A DNA stretch of 64,000 bases from Molossus alvarezi (taxonomy: Eukaryota > Chordata > Mammalia > Chiroptera > Molossidae). Position 1 is the stretch's first letter. Every line of letters starts with the position of its first letter. The position numbers and the translations under genes are program-made. Below, piece by piece: positions 39,133-50,657 of this stretch. The notes under the pieces were generated by a model that was not told the origin of the DNA, ran no database searches, and worked only from the letters and a program-made list of their open reading frames with translations. The stretch is taken from the NCBI GenBank assembly GCA_037176705.1, contig CM073887.1:87492348-87556347 (forward strand), in the 5' to 3' direction.

Positions 39133-39807
39133 ATATGTATCATTTGAGTCTATCTTTTTCTTCCTGTCCAAACTTTTGTTAAAAATAACATTTCTTTAAC
39201 ATTAGAACATATGACACTTACATTTTAACCACAAACCTGACTTTTATTTTGTTCTAGTTTCCCAGTTAAATGAATTCAATATTTCCTATTGTGTCCTTTT
39301 GCCCCCATTTATCTCTCAGTTAACCGAAAGTAAAAAAACTCATGGGTATTATATTCCCTGAATTCTTCCATATTCAGAATTGTACTTACATTGCTTTTAT
39401 ATCTGAAAAGAAATTTACAGAGTATAAAATGCTTGAGTCACACATTCTATCCTTGAGGACTTTGAGTTCTCTGAGGACATTAGTCTGACTTCTAATCAGG
39501 GCTATGAAGAAATATGAAACACAAAATTTTGCCTGGCAAACCAGTTTATTTTTCCCTTATCTTTGATGCTCAATAAGTTTCTTGCTAGGACGTGTTTCAT
39601 GTTGGTTAGTTTATAGTAGAGTGAAGTTACCTTTTATCTGGAGAAAAGTTGTCTTAATTTATGTCTTTAAATACTTAAGATGATCCTTTCTAGAGAAAGG
39701 GTTAATATCTTTAAGGACACTTTTTATATATACGTTGGATCTACTGTCTCATCTTCCTTACTGTGATTAAGAGTTATCTATAGATAATCTAAAACAAACA
39801 TCATTTT
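39133..39807. other. AT-rich sequence, nothing recognised
   Basis: First long stretch after the L1 block without a recognisable element. Confidence 0.45.
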
Positions 39808-39848
39808 AAAAAATTTATTGATTTGAGAGAGAGAGGAAGGGAGAGAGA

Positions 39849-39897
<49 letters not shown>

Positions 39898-40026
39898 ATT
39901 TGTTGTTCCACTTATTCATGCATTCATTGGTTGATTCTTGTATGTGCCCTGACAGGGGATTGAACCTGCAACCTTGGCATATTGGGATAATGCTCTAACC
40001 AACCCAAGGTACCCAACCAGGGCCAG
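39808..40026 (-). mobile_element. Ves-related SINE, group C, with (GA)n
   Basis: AATTTATTGATTTGAGAGAG tail, a pure GA run at about 39856-39893, GGGGATTGAACCTGCAACC, CCAACCCAAGGTACCCAACC and GGGCC end. ATCATTTTAAA at 39801-39811 and 40030-40040 is likely the duplication. The head differs from groups A and B. Confidence 0.8.
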
Positions 40027-40040
40027 CAGATATCATTTTA

Positions 40041-40390
40041 AATGGAAAAATATTAGAAGCATTCCCTTTGAAAACAGGAATGAGACAAAGGTTCCTCTAT
40101 CATGTTTTCTATTAAATCTAACATTGGAGGTCCTAACCAGTGCATAGGCATAGGTTTGGCAAGAAGGAAATGAAATGATCATTATTTGTAGTAAATAATC
40201 TTTACAAAGAAAACCCAAAGTAATCTACAAATTTTAAAAAGTGTGAAATAAAAGACAAAAGTCAATTGCATTCCTATATACTAGCACCAAACAGCTGGAA
40301 AACATAATTAAACAGAAGAAACTATTTACAGTAATATTAAAGAAAATCAAGCCTCCAGGAATAATTCTAACATAAAACATTCAAATCTTC
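40041..40390 (+). mobile_element. old L1 ORF2 fragment
   Basis: TTTGAAAACAGGAATGAGACAAAGG, TTGGAGGTCCTAACCAGTGC and AAGTCAATTGCATTCCTATA follow the reverse-transcriptase to thumb part of L1 ORF2 on the + strand. The catalytic FADD region is deleted or unrecognisable. The stretch to about 40500 may be 3' UTR. Confidence 0.65.
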
Positions 40391-40550
40391 TTTAAAAGAT
40401 GAGGGTTATGTGGTAACTCTCTGTACTTGCCACCCAATATTTTGCAAACCTGAAACTACTAAAAAACAGTACATTAATTTTAAAAATGTAATTTAAAAAT
40501 GTATATAGATGTAATAAAACTATATAAAACATAAAAACAAAGTAAAGATA

Positions 40551-40672
40551 CAGGGGTGGGTGAAAGTAGTTTTACAGTTGTGAAACACAGAGTTTATTCT
40601 TGTATTATTATTTATTAATTGTTGTATTATTTTCCATGCAAACAACTGTAAACCTACTTTTGCCCACCCCTG
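40551..40672. mobile_element. mariner-like MITE with 31-bp inverted repeats
   Basis: 122 bp. The left end CAGGGGTGGGTGAAAGTAGT and the reverse complement of the right end CAGGGGTGGGCAAAAGTAGG continue to pair for 31 positions with three mismatches. It is flanked by TA on both sides (40549-40550, 40673-40674), the target duplication used by Tc1/mariner transposases. No coding capacity. Confidence 0.88.
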
Positions 40673-40708
40673 TATAGGCAGTAACACACTATAGCTATTT
40701 ATTATATT

Positions 40709-40774
40709 TTTTTTTCTTTTTTTTTATCCTCACCAAGGACATTTTTCCATTTTTTGTTCAGACAGAGTGGGAGG

Positions 40775-40808
<34 letters not shown>

Positions 40809-40965
40809 CATCGACATGAAGGGGACACATCGAGTGGCTGCCACCTGCCAATCAACCAGGGCCGGGGACAAACTGCAACCGAGATACATGCCCTTTGCGG
40901 AACCGAACCCGGGTCTCTTTGACCGCAGGCCCATGCTCTAACCACTGAGCAAAACCGGCCAGGGC
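40709..40965 (-). mobile_element. Ves SINE, group A
   Basis: ATCCTCACCAAGGACATTTT tail, GA tract, CAATCAACCAGGGCCGGGGA, head ending AAAACCGGCCAGGG. GCTATTTATTA precedes and follows it. Confidence 0.94.
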
Positions 40966-40989
40966 TATTTATTAGAATTTTTACAAATT

Positions 40990-41201
40990 TTTTTTCTTTA
41001 TTGATTTTTAGAGAGAGAGGAAGGGAGAGAGCGAGAGAGACAGAAACATCGATGAGAGAGAACATTGATCAGCTGCCTCCTGCATACCCCTCACTGGGGA
41101 TTAGGCTCACATTCTGGGCTTGTGCTCTGACTGGAAATCGAACCAGCAACCTCTTGGTGCATGGGTCGATGTTCAACAACTGAACCATACCAACTGGGCT
41201 G
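40990..41201 (-). mobile_element. Ves SINE, group B
   Basis: TTTCTTTATTGATTTTTAGA tail, GCTGCCTCCTGCATACCCCT, head ending CCATACCAACTGGGC. Imperfect AGAATTTTTACAAAT / AGAATTCTTAACAAAT flank. Confidence 0.9.
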
Positions 41202-41219
41202 TTTACCAGAATTCTTAAC

Positions 41220-42265
41220 AAATACATGACTTATTGTAATATTTTACATATCTTTCTTATTGATTTACAATTTATCAATTTATGGACTATGAAATTAGAA
41301 CTGAAATTATTTCTTGGTGAGCAAAATATATTGTGAAGGTCTTGCTAGAGTGAGAAACTGTAATAAGCCCCTTTAATCCTTTTCACTTTTTTAAACCAAT
41401 AAATTGCTATGGAGATCATTCTTTTTATTAAAGGTAATTATCTTGAATAAAAAAAGAATAATCTTTTCTCCATTTAAGAAAGTCCCATGAGCTTTTCAAA
41501 TGGTCAAAATGTTAACTTCCCACTCCCCCAAATAAGTTATCTATATTTCTGTTTTAAGACATCAGCCTCTTCTAAGAGTTTCTCATAATTTTTCTCTTTA
41601 CATTTAATCTAGAGTGGAATATGCAGTTCTATGTGAGAGAACAAGAAAAAACAAACAAAAAATGTCGAGGAAATAATAAATAAACAGCAGAATAAGTCAT
41701 AGAAGTGACATTGCCATTGCCCATTGAATCGCATGTGTATGTAATTACTGTTCATAAAAAGATAACCTTGGTTAATAAAAAAAACAAAAACTGTTCAGTT
41801 TAATGAAAAATTAACCAGGAAAAACAATCAACCTCTACAATACTGATGATTTATTAAAAGCAAACAGATGAGCATGAAATAATCATGTAGGTACTATAAT
41901 TCCATTTCAAGTTTTCACATGCTGCCCTTTATAAATGAATGCTACATGGAGCTTCTTAAGGAAGTACTTGAGGCAATAATATTTTGAAGTTCAAAGGTTA
42001 TGTATGATACATTAATGACATGTCCATATATATAAGCTTTATTCTTAAATCAACATCACTAGTGCATTTTGTCTTTCTACCTACTTATTGCCATCTTCTA
42101 AATAAAGCCACACTCCTTTGCATGACCTAATCTCTTTCTGCAGGTCCAGCCTCATTTCTTCTTCGTGCCCATGGGTATCCTTCTCTAACCCTGCACTCAT
42201 TCCGTAGTTCTCTAAGGACATCACACTCTCAGCTATCCCTGATTTCTTACATGTTGTTCTTCAGT
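41220..42265. other. AT-rich sequence, nothing recognised
   Basis: No gene or repeat boundary seen. Confidence 0.45.
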
Positions 42266-42269
42266 GCCA

Positions 42270-42410
42270 AAACATATCATCCTTCATTTTATTTTTGGAT
42301 AATTCCTCTCAAGCACCTGCTCTTTTAGGAATCTTTTCTGGATCCACACAGGCTGAGTTAAATATCCTCCACTAGAACTGTCTCTATGATAATATTTAGC
42401 AAACTGTGCC
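42270..42410 (+). mobile_element. probable L2 fragment
   Basis: AGGAATCTTTTCTGGATCCA then CACAGGCTGAGTTAAATATC resembles the 3' part of L2. Weak match. Confidence 0.45.
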
Positions 42411-42774
42411 CAGCTTCCTCTTCACACTAGAGTAATGCCGGAAGCTGTGGTGGCAGCTTCTTGATTCATCAGCTTCCTGACCAGTGCCAGAGCTGGAGGC
42501 TGGGTAGAGTCTTGTGGCTGCGTGGTAGAGGCCAGAGAATGAAACATTCATTCCAAGGCCAGGGTGGCCTGAGAACAAGGCAAGACCAAGATTTGTATTC
42601 AAAATGGGCTCAGAAACGGAGAAGAAACAAAAAGTTGTGGGTACAAGAGGCAGAGCCTAGAAGACTTCAGAGGCAGAGGAATGTCAGAGGTACAAGAGTT
42701 GTTGAAATCCAGGACAGTCCTGTATTGCTGGTTTTACTTGTCTTTTATTATTCTCCATCCCCATCCCAACAGCT

Positions 42775-42862
42775 TAGTACCTACTTTGTAAATCCCTGCT
42801 GTCTACTGTGGGGTCTACCACACAGTAGGTAGGCAACAAATATTTGTTGAATCAAATAAAGC
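42775..42862 (+). mobile_element. L2 or MIR 3' terminus
   Basis: CACAGTAGGTAGGCAACAAA followed by TATTTGTTGAATCAAATAAA is the common L2-type terminus. The 42420-42774 interval before it is unassigned. Confidence 0.55.
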
Positions 42863-43689
42863 TCTATTAACCATACTTTATATCCATTTTTTAAAAGCTC
42901 TCACAAAGGACAGTCTTCTAGGAAACATTCCCTCATCCCCACTGAAAAAGATTCTGTTCTTACAGATATTCATTGTATATATTTTTTGGTATCTCTTAAT
43001 CTCTTTAAATATTCCACCTTGTATTATGCACATCTGGATGTGTCCTAATTTTTCTATCTGAGTGTCTTCACCCTAGGGGAAAGTTCACTGTCTGAGCCAT
43101 CTTTGACGATCCCAGTAGAAGTATCATAGATTTTGTGAGTCTCTACATGCTGCTGTGCATCGCTCCTATTTCCCACCAGTTCTGGTTTGCTTTAGTCCTT
43201 ACTCTCACATAATGGAGATAATTGACTTAAATAATTAAGCTTATGTAGAGTCCAAAAAATCTAGTCCAATGTCTTCAAAGGAAAAGCAAAGGAAATAAAT
43301 ATATAATCCTTTACTAGAGTTACTTTAAAAACTAATGTGTATTCTTTTGTGCAAGATAGGTTTTCGTTTTAACCTAGCTATCATGGTTCCTAGTATTACT
43401 CTGCTTTGGCTATATAGCTCTGATTTGTGGTATGTTGTGGAATTTGAAATTGGAAACCCATGTACCACGTATACCCTGATCATCTGACTGAAGTGTGACT
43501 CCCTGTAACCAGATGATGATAAACAAAACTAAACAAAAGAAAACCATTTGGGTTTGGGATATGCTAGAGAGTGATGTGTGTGAATATGTGTTCTCATATA
43601 TCTATAATTATCTATTCATCGCCTATTTATATTTATTTTATAATTAACAAAGAGTAAAGAAGAATTTATTGAAACACTTATTTAGAGGT
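42863..43689. other. unassigned sequence
   Basis: No recognisable repeat or gene signal. Confidence 0.4.
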
Positions 43690-43997
43690 CTAGTACTGAG
43701 CTGTCCAATACCATAGCCACTAGCTACATGTTGGTATTGAGCTCTTGAAACATAGCTATATTGAATTGAGATGTGCTATAAATATAAAAAATACAAACAA
43801 TTTTGAAGTCTTAGTTAAAAAATATATTTTGATATTGATTGCATGTTGAAATTACAATATTTTTATATATTGGGTTATGTAAAATATACTTTTAAAATTA
43901 GTTTCATGTGTTTATTTTTACCTTTTTTATGTGGCTACTAGAAAATTTTAAATTACTTGTGTGGCATGAATTATATTGCTGTAGAATAGCACCAGTC
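43690..43997. mobile_element. old hAT-type DNA transposon fragment
   Basis: Starts GAGCTGTCCAATACCATAGC and ends CTGTAGAATAGCACC, imperfect inverted termini of a known mammalian hAT pattern (GTGCTGTCCAATAGAA). The interior is very AT-rich, with GTGGCTACTAGAAAATTTTA. Family name not certain. Confidence 0.6.
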
Positions 43998-44041
43998 AAG
44001 TATATGCTATAATTTAGTTACTTTTGCTTTATTTATTTAAA

Positions 44042-44218
44042 ATATGTTTCTATTGATTTTTTTTTAAGACAGAGAGATAGAAACATCAATGTGAGAGAGA
44101 AACATTAATCAGCTGCTTCCTGCACACCCCCTACTTGGGATTGAGCCCAAAACCTGGGCATGTGCCTTGACCGGGAATTGAACTAGGACCTCAATCCACT
44201 GAGCCACCCCAGCTGGGC
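44042..44218 (-). mobile_element. Ves SINE, group B
   Basis: GTTTCTATTGATTTTTTTTT tail, GCTTCCTGCACACCCCCTAC, head ending CCACCCCAGCTGGGC. TAGTTACTTTTGCTTTA at 44025-44041 and 44219-44235 is a perfect 17-bp duplication. Confidence 0.95.
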
Positions 44219-44289
44219 TAGTTACTTTTGCTTTAAAAACATTGCAAGGAAGCTATGAAAAAATTCTGCACTAATAACGGAGACAAACT

Positions 44290-44510
44290 ATTGATAGTCT
44301 ACTGTGCTGCAAGCCCTGAGATTTTACATTCTCCCCAAATCTTATTAGAGAAGTATCATTACTGTCTTAAGATAAATAAACTGGGACTCAAAGGAGGTTA
44401 AGAAATGTCCTACAAGCCCATGATCAAACAGCTAGCAATCTGAAAAACATACTCATATCCACCTGACCCTAGAGATCATTCTCTTTTTACTAGAGCACAC
44501 TGTCTTTCCT
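44290..44510 (+). mobile_element. MIR SINE
   Basis: ACTGGGACTCAAAGGAGGTT, the CAAACAGCTAGCAATCTGAA region and the later CTAGAGCACACTGTC follow the MIR core order at old-repeat identity. Confidence 0.75.
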
Positions 44511-44817
44511 TTTCGGAAACTGGCACCATATGCTACCAGAAATTCTACCACCAACATTTGTGAGGTATCACCAGCCTGTTACTTCAAAATAAGGTCATAT
44601 TTCCAAAAGAAAATATAAGTCCCTCACATATCAGGAATTCCTATCTTTTCTCATGGTTCCCCTCCCCACACAGTCACAAATGATCCAGGCTTGTTTACTG
44701 ATACTTGAGAATTGATCCATTTGTCTTTATGGACTGACAAGAGGGGAAACACAGATATACTTGGGTCTGGAGAGCCACCTCATAGCCTGTCTGGAGAAGG
44801 GTTAATTCAGTGACAGT

Positions 44818-45375
44818 GGTTGTGTTAGTTTCCTATTACTGTGTAACAAATGACCATTAGTGTCTTAAAATAACACCCATTTATTAGCTTATATTATCTG
44901 TAGGTCAGAAGTCAGTATGGTGTTGCTGAATTCAATGTTCACTGTGTCACATGGCTGAAATCTAGGTGCCTGGATGTCTGAGTTTTCATCTGGAGACTGG
45001 GAGAAAAATTTGCTTCCAAGTGCATTTTTGTTGTTGATAGAATTCAGTTCCTTGTGGGTATGGGACTTAGGCCCCTGTTTCCTTATTGGCTGTCAGCCAG
45101 GGGCCACTCTCTGCTTTCAAAGGCCAGCTGTATTCCTTGTCATGTGCCCCATCCCCCATCTTCAAGCCAGCAATGGCACACCAAATCCTTGTCATGATTT
45201 GAATTTCTCTGACTTCTCCTGCCAGCAACCAGAGAAAACTCTGCTTTTAAGAGCTCATGTAAGGAGATCAGGCCCACCCAGATAACTTATTTTAAGGTCA
45301 ACTATGACATATAATGTAACATGACCATGGGGATGATATATCATCCTATTCACAGGTTTCAAGGATTAGGGCATG
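44818..45375 (-). mobile_element. MLT1-type LTR (ERVL-MaLR)
   Basis: On + it starts TGTGTTAGTTTCCTATTACTG, with TGTCTTAAAATAACACCCAT and GGTCAGAAGTCAGTATGGTG, and ends near CACAGGTTTCAAGGATTAGG. This is the reverse complement of an MLT1 LTR from its 3' end toward its 5' end. It is a solo LTR-like copy with no internal genes beside it. Confidence 0.75.
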
Positions 45376-46535
45376 TACACCACCACAGTGGCAGTGCAGG
45401 GAGCAAGGTATCAGAATCCTTCCAGCTACTTAGCTTAGCTAGTCATGGGGACAAAAGCAGGAGCGAAATCACTATCAGCCAGTAACACTAAGTGGGGGAG
45501 GAGTGGAGGATGAGATGTGAAGAATCCTGGTTTGCCATTTCCTTCTCTTCCAACTTTCCCTCCAGATTTTACTCATCGTAAGCTTTCATTGTAAAAATAA
45601 CGTGTAGATCTCTATGCTAGGAGGAAGTGTAACATTTCTGTCCCACCTGTTTAAAGGGCTCAATGTCCAGGCAGTTTGAGGTCCATTGGAGCCTCTGTAT
45701 TTTCTCTTGCTGGAGCCCTGTTAGATCATGGAGATGGAAGTTCCGCTGATGCCTGTTAAATGGCTTCTTAACAGGACACTGGGGCCAGTTCTGTTGGTTT
45801 CTCTGGGCCAAGGAGCTTCCTCAAGGTGCAGGGAGGAGTACCTTCCACTTGCTCACAGCCCAGTGCAGACTCCACTCTTCGTGGTTATCTGCTTTTTGGA
45901 CTCTTTCTTTCCCTACTCTATATGCCAGTCTGCCAGTATTCAGCTCAACATCCATTGTGGCTCTTGCTCTCCCTGGGAACTCACCTTTAATGTGCCAGTT
46001 ACTAAACCTTTGCTCACCAAGCTTTGTGCTCCCTAAGGTGCCACATCTCTTCTCTCTTTATTGCCACTAGTGTTTACTTGAGAGGTTTTTTGTTTTGTTC
46101 TTTTAGCTATATTTTTTAACTTTAACAAATGTCTAAAGGTCACTTTCATCACTATCATATGTGGAAAATATGACTTACCTGCTACATATAGGTGTTAATT
46201 GTTTAAAAAATGAAATTCTTAGTCACTGGTGGTCTCTAATCTGACATAGCAGAATGCTTCTCCAAAGGCTCCTGGCTGTTTCCAGAAGCATTTTTGTTAT
46301 AAATTCCAATTCTTTTTCTGCTTTGTTTTGTTGTTTGTTTGTTTGTTTGTTTGTTAGCTGAGGGCTATAATGCAATTGTATCACAAGCTATGTGTTGAAG
46401 CTAAGCAAGCTGCCTGTACCCCATCCTTACCCTCCTCAGCTTCTCTTAAGTGTAGTATGCTATTACCTAAAATCATCTCTCTCACGACCAGGGGCGTGCA
46501 ATCCAGAGTTTAGAAAACACTTATCTGACTCATTT
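45376..46535. other. unassigned sequence with a (GTTT)n run
   Basis: No coding or repeat signature except the short (GTTT)n microsatellite at 46325-46353. Slightly less AT-rich around 45640-46060, without CpG enrichment. Confidence 0.45.
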
Positions 46536-46539
46536 CTTC

Positions 46540-46770
46540 CCTGAAACCCACTTCAAATTCCTACCCAAGAAACTTTTTCTGACCAATACAGTTCCCCTCA
46601 ACTGCATTCATAAGGCTACTGTGTCTAATTATTCCAATGTTACTGTGTGACATTTCATTAAGGACAAAGATCATGCTTTATATGAAGTTTTCCCGTAGTA
46701 CTTGGTATACTACCTGGCAAACAGAAGACATTCAATGAATATTTGTGGTTTGATGAGCAGCAAGGGTCAA
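46540..46770 (+). mobile_element. L2 3' end
   Basis: AAGAAACTTTTTCTGACCAA, then GACAAAGATCATGCTTTATA, and GACATTCAATGAATATTTGT at the end follow the L2 3' order. Confidence 0.6.
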
Positions 46771-47334
46771 CTCTGGGTAAAAGTTTAAAGCAAAGTTCGA
46801 CTTAGGTTCCTTCTGCTACCTTTGGCTGTTTCAGTCACAGAAAGGACCATGAACTATAATTTCCCTCTAAGCTGGTCATTTTCTCCTTTCTCCATAAATT
46901 CCACGTGTTTACTGATTTTTCTCAATCTTCCCAAATCACACTTCATATGCTATGTGTCTCATTATCTTATTGAATATTTAGCTAAGATACTTGGTGTTTG
47001 CTACTAGATTTTATGGTGCTTCACTGTGTCCTTGTACTTAAAAAAAAATATTCTGTCACACTGAAGACATACCATGTATATATAATAGATGTTCAAAAGA
47101 TATTTGCTGAAGAAATAAATAAATACATGTTGTATTGTTTGTGTCTTGGAGTATCACTTATATCTTCAGGGAAAAAATATGAAATCCCCAAACTATTCAT
47201 AAAACATTGGTTAAATGGATTTACTAAGTTTGTTAAGTATAGTAAAGCTTTGGTTTTGACTCAGAATAATAAAAATGAAATCTTCTGCCTTTCTTCCTTT
47301 TTTTGGTCCACTTGGCCAATTTATTTGTTTATTT
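46771..47334. other. unassigned AT-rich sequence
   Basis: Contains a possible L2/MIR-like terminus at about 47088-47128 (GATGTTCAAAAGATATTTGC). Nothing else recognised. Confidence 0.4.
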
Positions 47335-47547
47335 ATTTAGTTATTTAAATAATTTTTAATTTTTCAATTACAGTTGACATGTGATAGTATATTAGTTTCA
47401 GGCGTACAGCATAGTGATTAGGCACTTATATAACTTATGAAGTGATGACCCCAATAAGACTAGTACCCATCTAACACCATACATAGTTATTTCAATAATA
47501 TTGACTACATTCCCTATGCTGTACTTTACATCCCTGTGACTGTTTTT

Positions 47548-47818
47548 TATTTATTTTATTTATTTATTTATTTATTTTATCCTCACCCGAGGATATTTTT
47601 CCATTTTTTGTACAGATAGAGTGGGAGGGAGAGAGAGGAAGGGAGAGAGAGAGAGAAACATCGAAGTGAAGGGACACATCGAGTGGCTGCCACCCGCACA
47701 ACCAACCAGGGCCGGGGACAAACTGCAACTAAGGTGCATGCCCTTAGTGGGAACTGAACCTGTGTCTCTCTGGACTGCAGGCCGACGCTTTAACTGCTGA
47801 GCCAAACTGGCCAGGGCT
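47548..47818 (-). mobile_element. Ves SINE, group A (first of a same-site pair)
   Basis: (TTTA)n tail, ATCCTCACCCGAGGATATTT, GA tract, CAACCAACCAGGGCCGGGGA, head ending CCAAACTGGCCAGGG. CTGTGACTGTTTTT occurs at 47534-47547 and 47819-47832. Confidence 0.95.
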
Positions 47819-47833
47819 CTGTGACTGTTTTTA

Positions 47834-47877
47834 ACAAACGTTTTTCTTTATTGATTTTTACAGAGAGAGGAAGGGGG

Positions 47878-47932
<55 letters not shown>

Positions 47933-48058
47933 GAGAGAACATTGATTGGCCACCTCCTACATGCTCCCCACCTGGGCATGTGCCCTGACTGGGAATCAAA
48001 CCGGCGACCTCTTGGTGCATGGGTCAATACTCAACCACTGAGCCACACCGAACAGGCC
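47834..48058 (-). mobile_element. Ves SINE, group B (second of a same-site pair)
   Basis: TTTCTTTATTGATTTTTACA tail, long pure GA run (about 47887-47928), GGCCACCTCCTACATGCTCC, head ending CCACACCGAACAGGC. It is bounded by CTGTGACTGTTTTTA at 47819-47833 and 48059-48073. Confidence 0.94.
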
Positions 48059-48919
48059 CTGTGACTGTTTTTATAACTGGCAATTTCCCTTTTCACCCAT
48101 CCCTCAACCTCCTCCCACCCTCCCATCAGCTTGTTCTCTGTATCTATGAGTTTATTTTGTTTGTTCATTTATTTTGATTTTTAGATTCTACATATAAGTG
48201 AAGTCATATGGTATTTATATTTCTCTTTCTGACTTACTTCACTTAGCATAATAAACTTAGGCTCATAATGTTGTTCAGATGCAAGGTTTCATTCTTTTTA
48301 CAGCTGAATAATATTCCATTGTACCACACCTTCTTTATCCAATCATCTACTGATGGACACTTAGGTTACTTCCATATCTTGGCTGTTATAAATAATGCTG
48401 CAATGAACATGGGGTTGCACATGTGTTTTCAAATTAGTGTTTTGGGTTTCTATGGATAAATACCCAAACGTGCAATTACTGGGTCATTTTTTGTCTCTTG
48501 GTATAGTCTTTGTTTTAAAGTCTATTTTGTGTGGTATAAGTATTACTACCCCAGCTTTTTTTTTTTTTTTTTTTTCATTTGCATAAAATATCTTTTCCCA
48601 TATTTTACTGTCAGTCTGTGTGTGTCTTTTGATCTAAAGTGGGTCTTTTGTAGGCAGCACATATATGGCTCTTGTCTATTCTTATCCACTCAGCCACCCT
48701 GTCTTTAGATTAAAGCAATTAATCTGTTTAAATTTAAAGTAATTATTGATAGGTATGTAGTTATTGCCATTTTATTATTCATAGTTTTGGTCTCTTCTTC
48801 TTCTTGCCCCTTTAATATTTCTGCTAATACTCCTTCAGCTTTTTATTGCCCAGGAAGCTCTTTATTTGTCCTTTGATTCTAAATTATAATCTTGCTGGGT
48901 AGAGTAATCTTGGCTGTAG

Positions 48920-49197
48920 GCCCTTTTTTTGTTTTAAATCCTCACTAGAGGATATTATTTCCACTGATTTTTAGAGTGGAAGGGACAGATGGAGGGAGGG
49001 GGGAGGGGGGGGAGAGAGAGAGAGAGAGAGAAACCCTTATGTGAAACACATCAGATTGGTTGCCTCCTGCATGCTCCCCAACCAGGGCCGGGGATCAAGC
49101 CTGCAACCCAGGTACATGCCCTAGACTGGGAAACAAACTTACGACCCTTTGGTCAGCAGACCGAGGCTCTAACCATTTAGCCACACTGGCCAAGACT
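48920..49197 (-). mobile_element. Ves SINE, group A-like, diverged
   Basis: AATCCTCACTAGAGGATATT tail, G-rich GA tract, CCAACCAGGGCCGGGGATCA, head ending GCCACACTGGCCAAGAC. It lies in the ORF1 region of L1-4. Confidence 0.88.
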
Positions 49198-49419
49198 AGA
49201 TGTCCTTGTTTTTAGTCACTTTGAATATCTCATGCCAATCCCTTCTGGCCTGCAAAATTTCTGTTGAGAAATCAGTTGACAGTGTTATGAAAATTCCATT
49301 GTAGGTAACTAACTGCTTTTCTTGTGCTTCTTTATTTTTTAATATTTACCTAGCTAAACTTTGCCTGAATTTATGAGTATAACACAATGGTAGCTGTTTT
49401 ATTTTTTATTATTTTTAAA

Positions 49420-49631
49420 AATGGTTTTTTTTTATTGATTTTAGAGAGAAGGGAAGGGAGAGGAAGAGATAGAAACATTGATGAGAGAGAAATGTCAATC
49501 AGCTGCCTCCTGTATGCCCCCTCCTGGGGATTAAGCCCGCATCTCAGGCATATGCCCCGACTGTGAATTGAACCAGCGACCTCTTGGTGCATGGGATGAT
49601 GCCCGACCAACTGAGCCACACCAGCCAACAC
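49420..49631 (-). mobile_element. Ves SINE, group B, in L1-4
   Basis: TTTTTTTTATTGATTTTAGA tail, GCTGCCTCCTGTATGCCCC, GAATTGAACCAGCGACCTC, head ending CCACACCAGCCAACAC. Confidence 0.9.
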
Positions 49632-50310
49632 TCTCTTGCTCCTTTGTCTTTAACATTTGAAATTTTACTTATGATGTGTCTTAGTGTGTAACTCTCTGGG
49701 TTCATCTTGTTTGGGACTCTCTGCACTTCCTGGACTTGTAGGTCTATTTCCTTCACCAGATTAGAGAATTTTTCCATCATTATTTCTTCAAATAGTTTCT
49801 CAATTCCTTGCTCTCTCCTCCTTCTGGTACACCTCTGATGTGAATGTTGGTGCTTTTGATATTGTCCTAGAGGTCCCTTAATCTATCCTTATTTTAAAAT
49901 TTTTTTTTTTCTTTTTGCTGTCCTGATTGGGTGTTGTCTTCCAAATCATTGATTCTATCCTCTGCTTCATATAATCCACTGTTTATTCCCTCTAAGGTAT
50001 ACTTTATTTCAGTTATTGTATTTTCATTTTTGACTGGTCCATTTTTATTTTTTCTATCTCCATTTTTATGCTTCCTATCTCTTTATTTAAAGTTTTCTCT
50101 AAGTTCATTGAGTATCCTTATAACCAGTGTTTTGAACTTCGCATCTGGCAGATTGCTTATCTCCATTTTGTTTACTTCTTTTTCTGGAGTTTTATTCTGT
50201 TCTTTCATTTGGAACGTGTTTATCTTTTTTATTTTGGCTGCCTCCCTGTGCTTGTTTCTGTGTATTAGTTAGACTTGCTTTGTCTCCTGGTCTTGGTAGA
50301 GTTGACAAAT

Positions 50311-50522
50311 TTAGATGTTCTTTTCAAGGAGCAGTTTAAGTCTCAATAGCATTACACAGAACTGATGGTTTTTTCTCTGTACCCCAAGTAATTTACACAT
50401 ACTTCTAACTAGGGATGATCACAGAATTTGTCATCTAAACCTAGATGTATTGAGAATAAAAGGGGGCACAAATAACCATTAAGCCAGGACAAAAGGTGTC
50501 CCTGACAAACCAGGAAATATGA
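50311..50522. other. short unassigned interval
   Basis: No repeat end or coding signal. Confidence 0.4.
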
Positions 50523-50536
50523 TCATACTACTTTGA

Positions 50537-50605
50537 TTTTTTTTTTTTTAAATTCCTCATCCAAGGATATTTCTCCATTTATCACCAGATAGAGCAGGAG
50601 TGAGG

Positions 50606-50657
<52 letters not shown>

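Larger units (their letters stand above)
47335..50310 (-). mobile_element. L1-4: older L1 lacking most of ORF2
   Basis: 3' UTR 47345-48260, then a short ORF2 C-terminal piece (CTACTGATGGACACTTAGGT) ending near 48487 at TACTGGGTCA. From there sequence jumps to the N-terminal endonuclease region and spacer (48490-48830), then decayed ORF1 (about 48830-50240, with SINEs inside), and stops near 50310. About 3 kb of ORF2, including the reverse transcriptase, is missing. The ORF1 piece at 49544-49780 reads LQVQEVQRVPNKMNPE, close to the HAL1-like copies. Four SINEs are inserted. Confidence 0.75.

Noticed and set aside
42461..42832. 123-codon + strand frame
   Set aside because: No domain, Arg/Gln-rich low-complexity middle, ends in L2-like sequence and lacks splice context. 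Kept only as unassigned DNA.
47885..47930. Stand-alone (GA)n microsatellite (also at 39856 and 50608)
   Set aside because: All three lie inside Ves SINEs, in the part that is CT-rich in the family, so they are expansions within SINEs.
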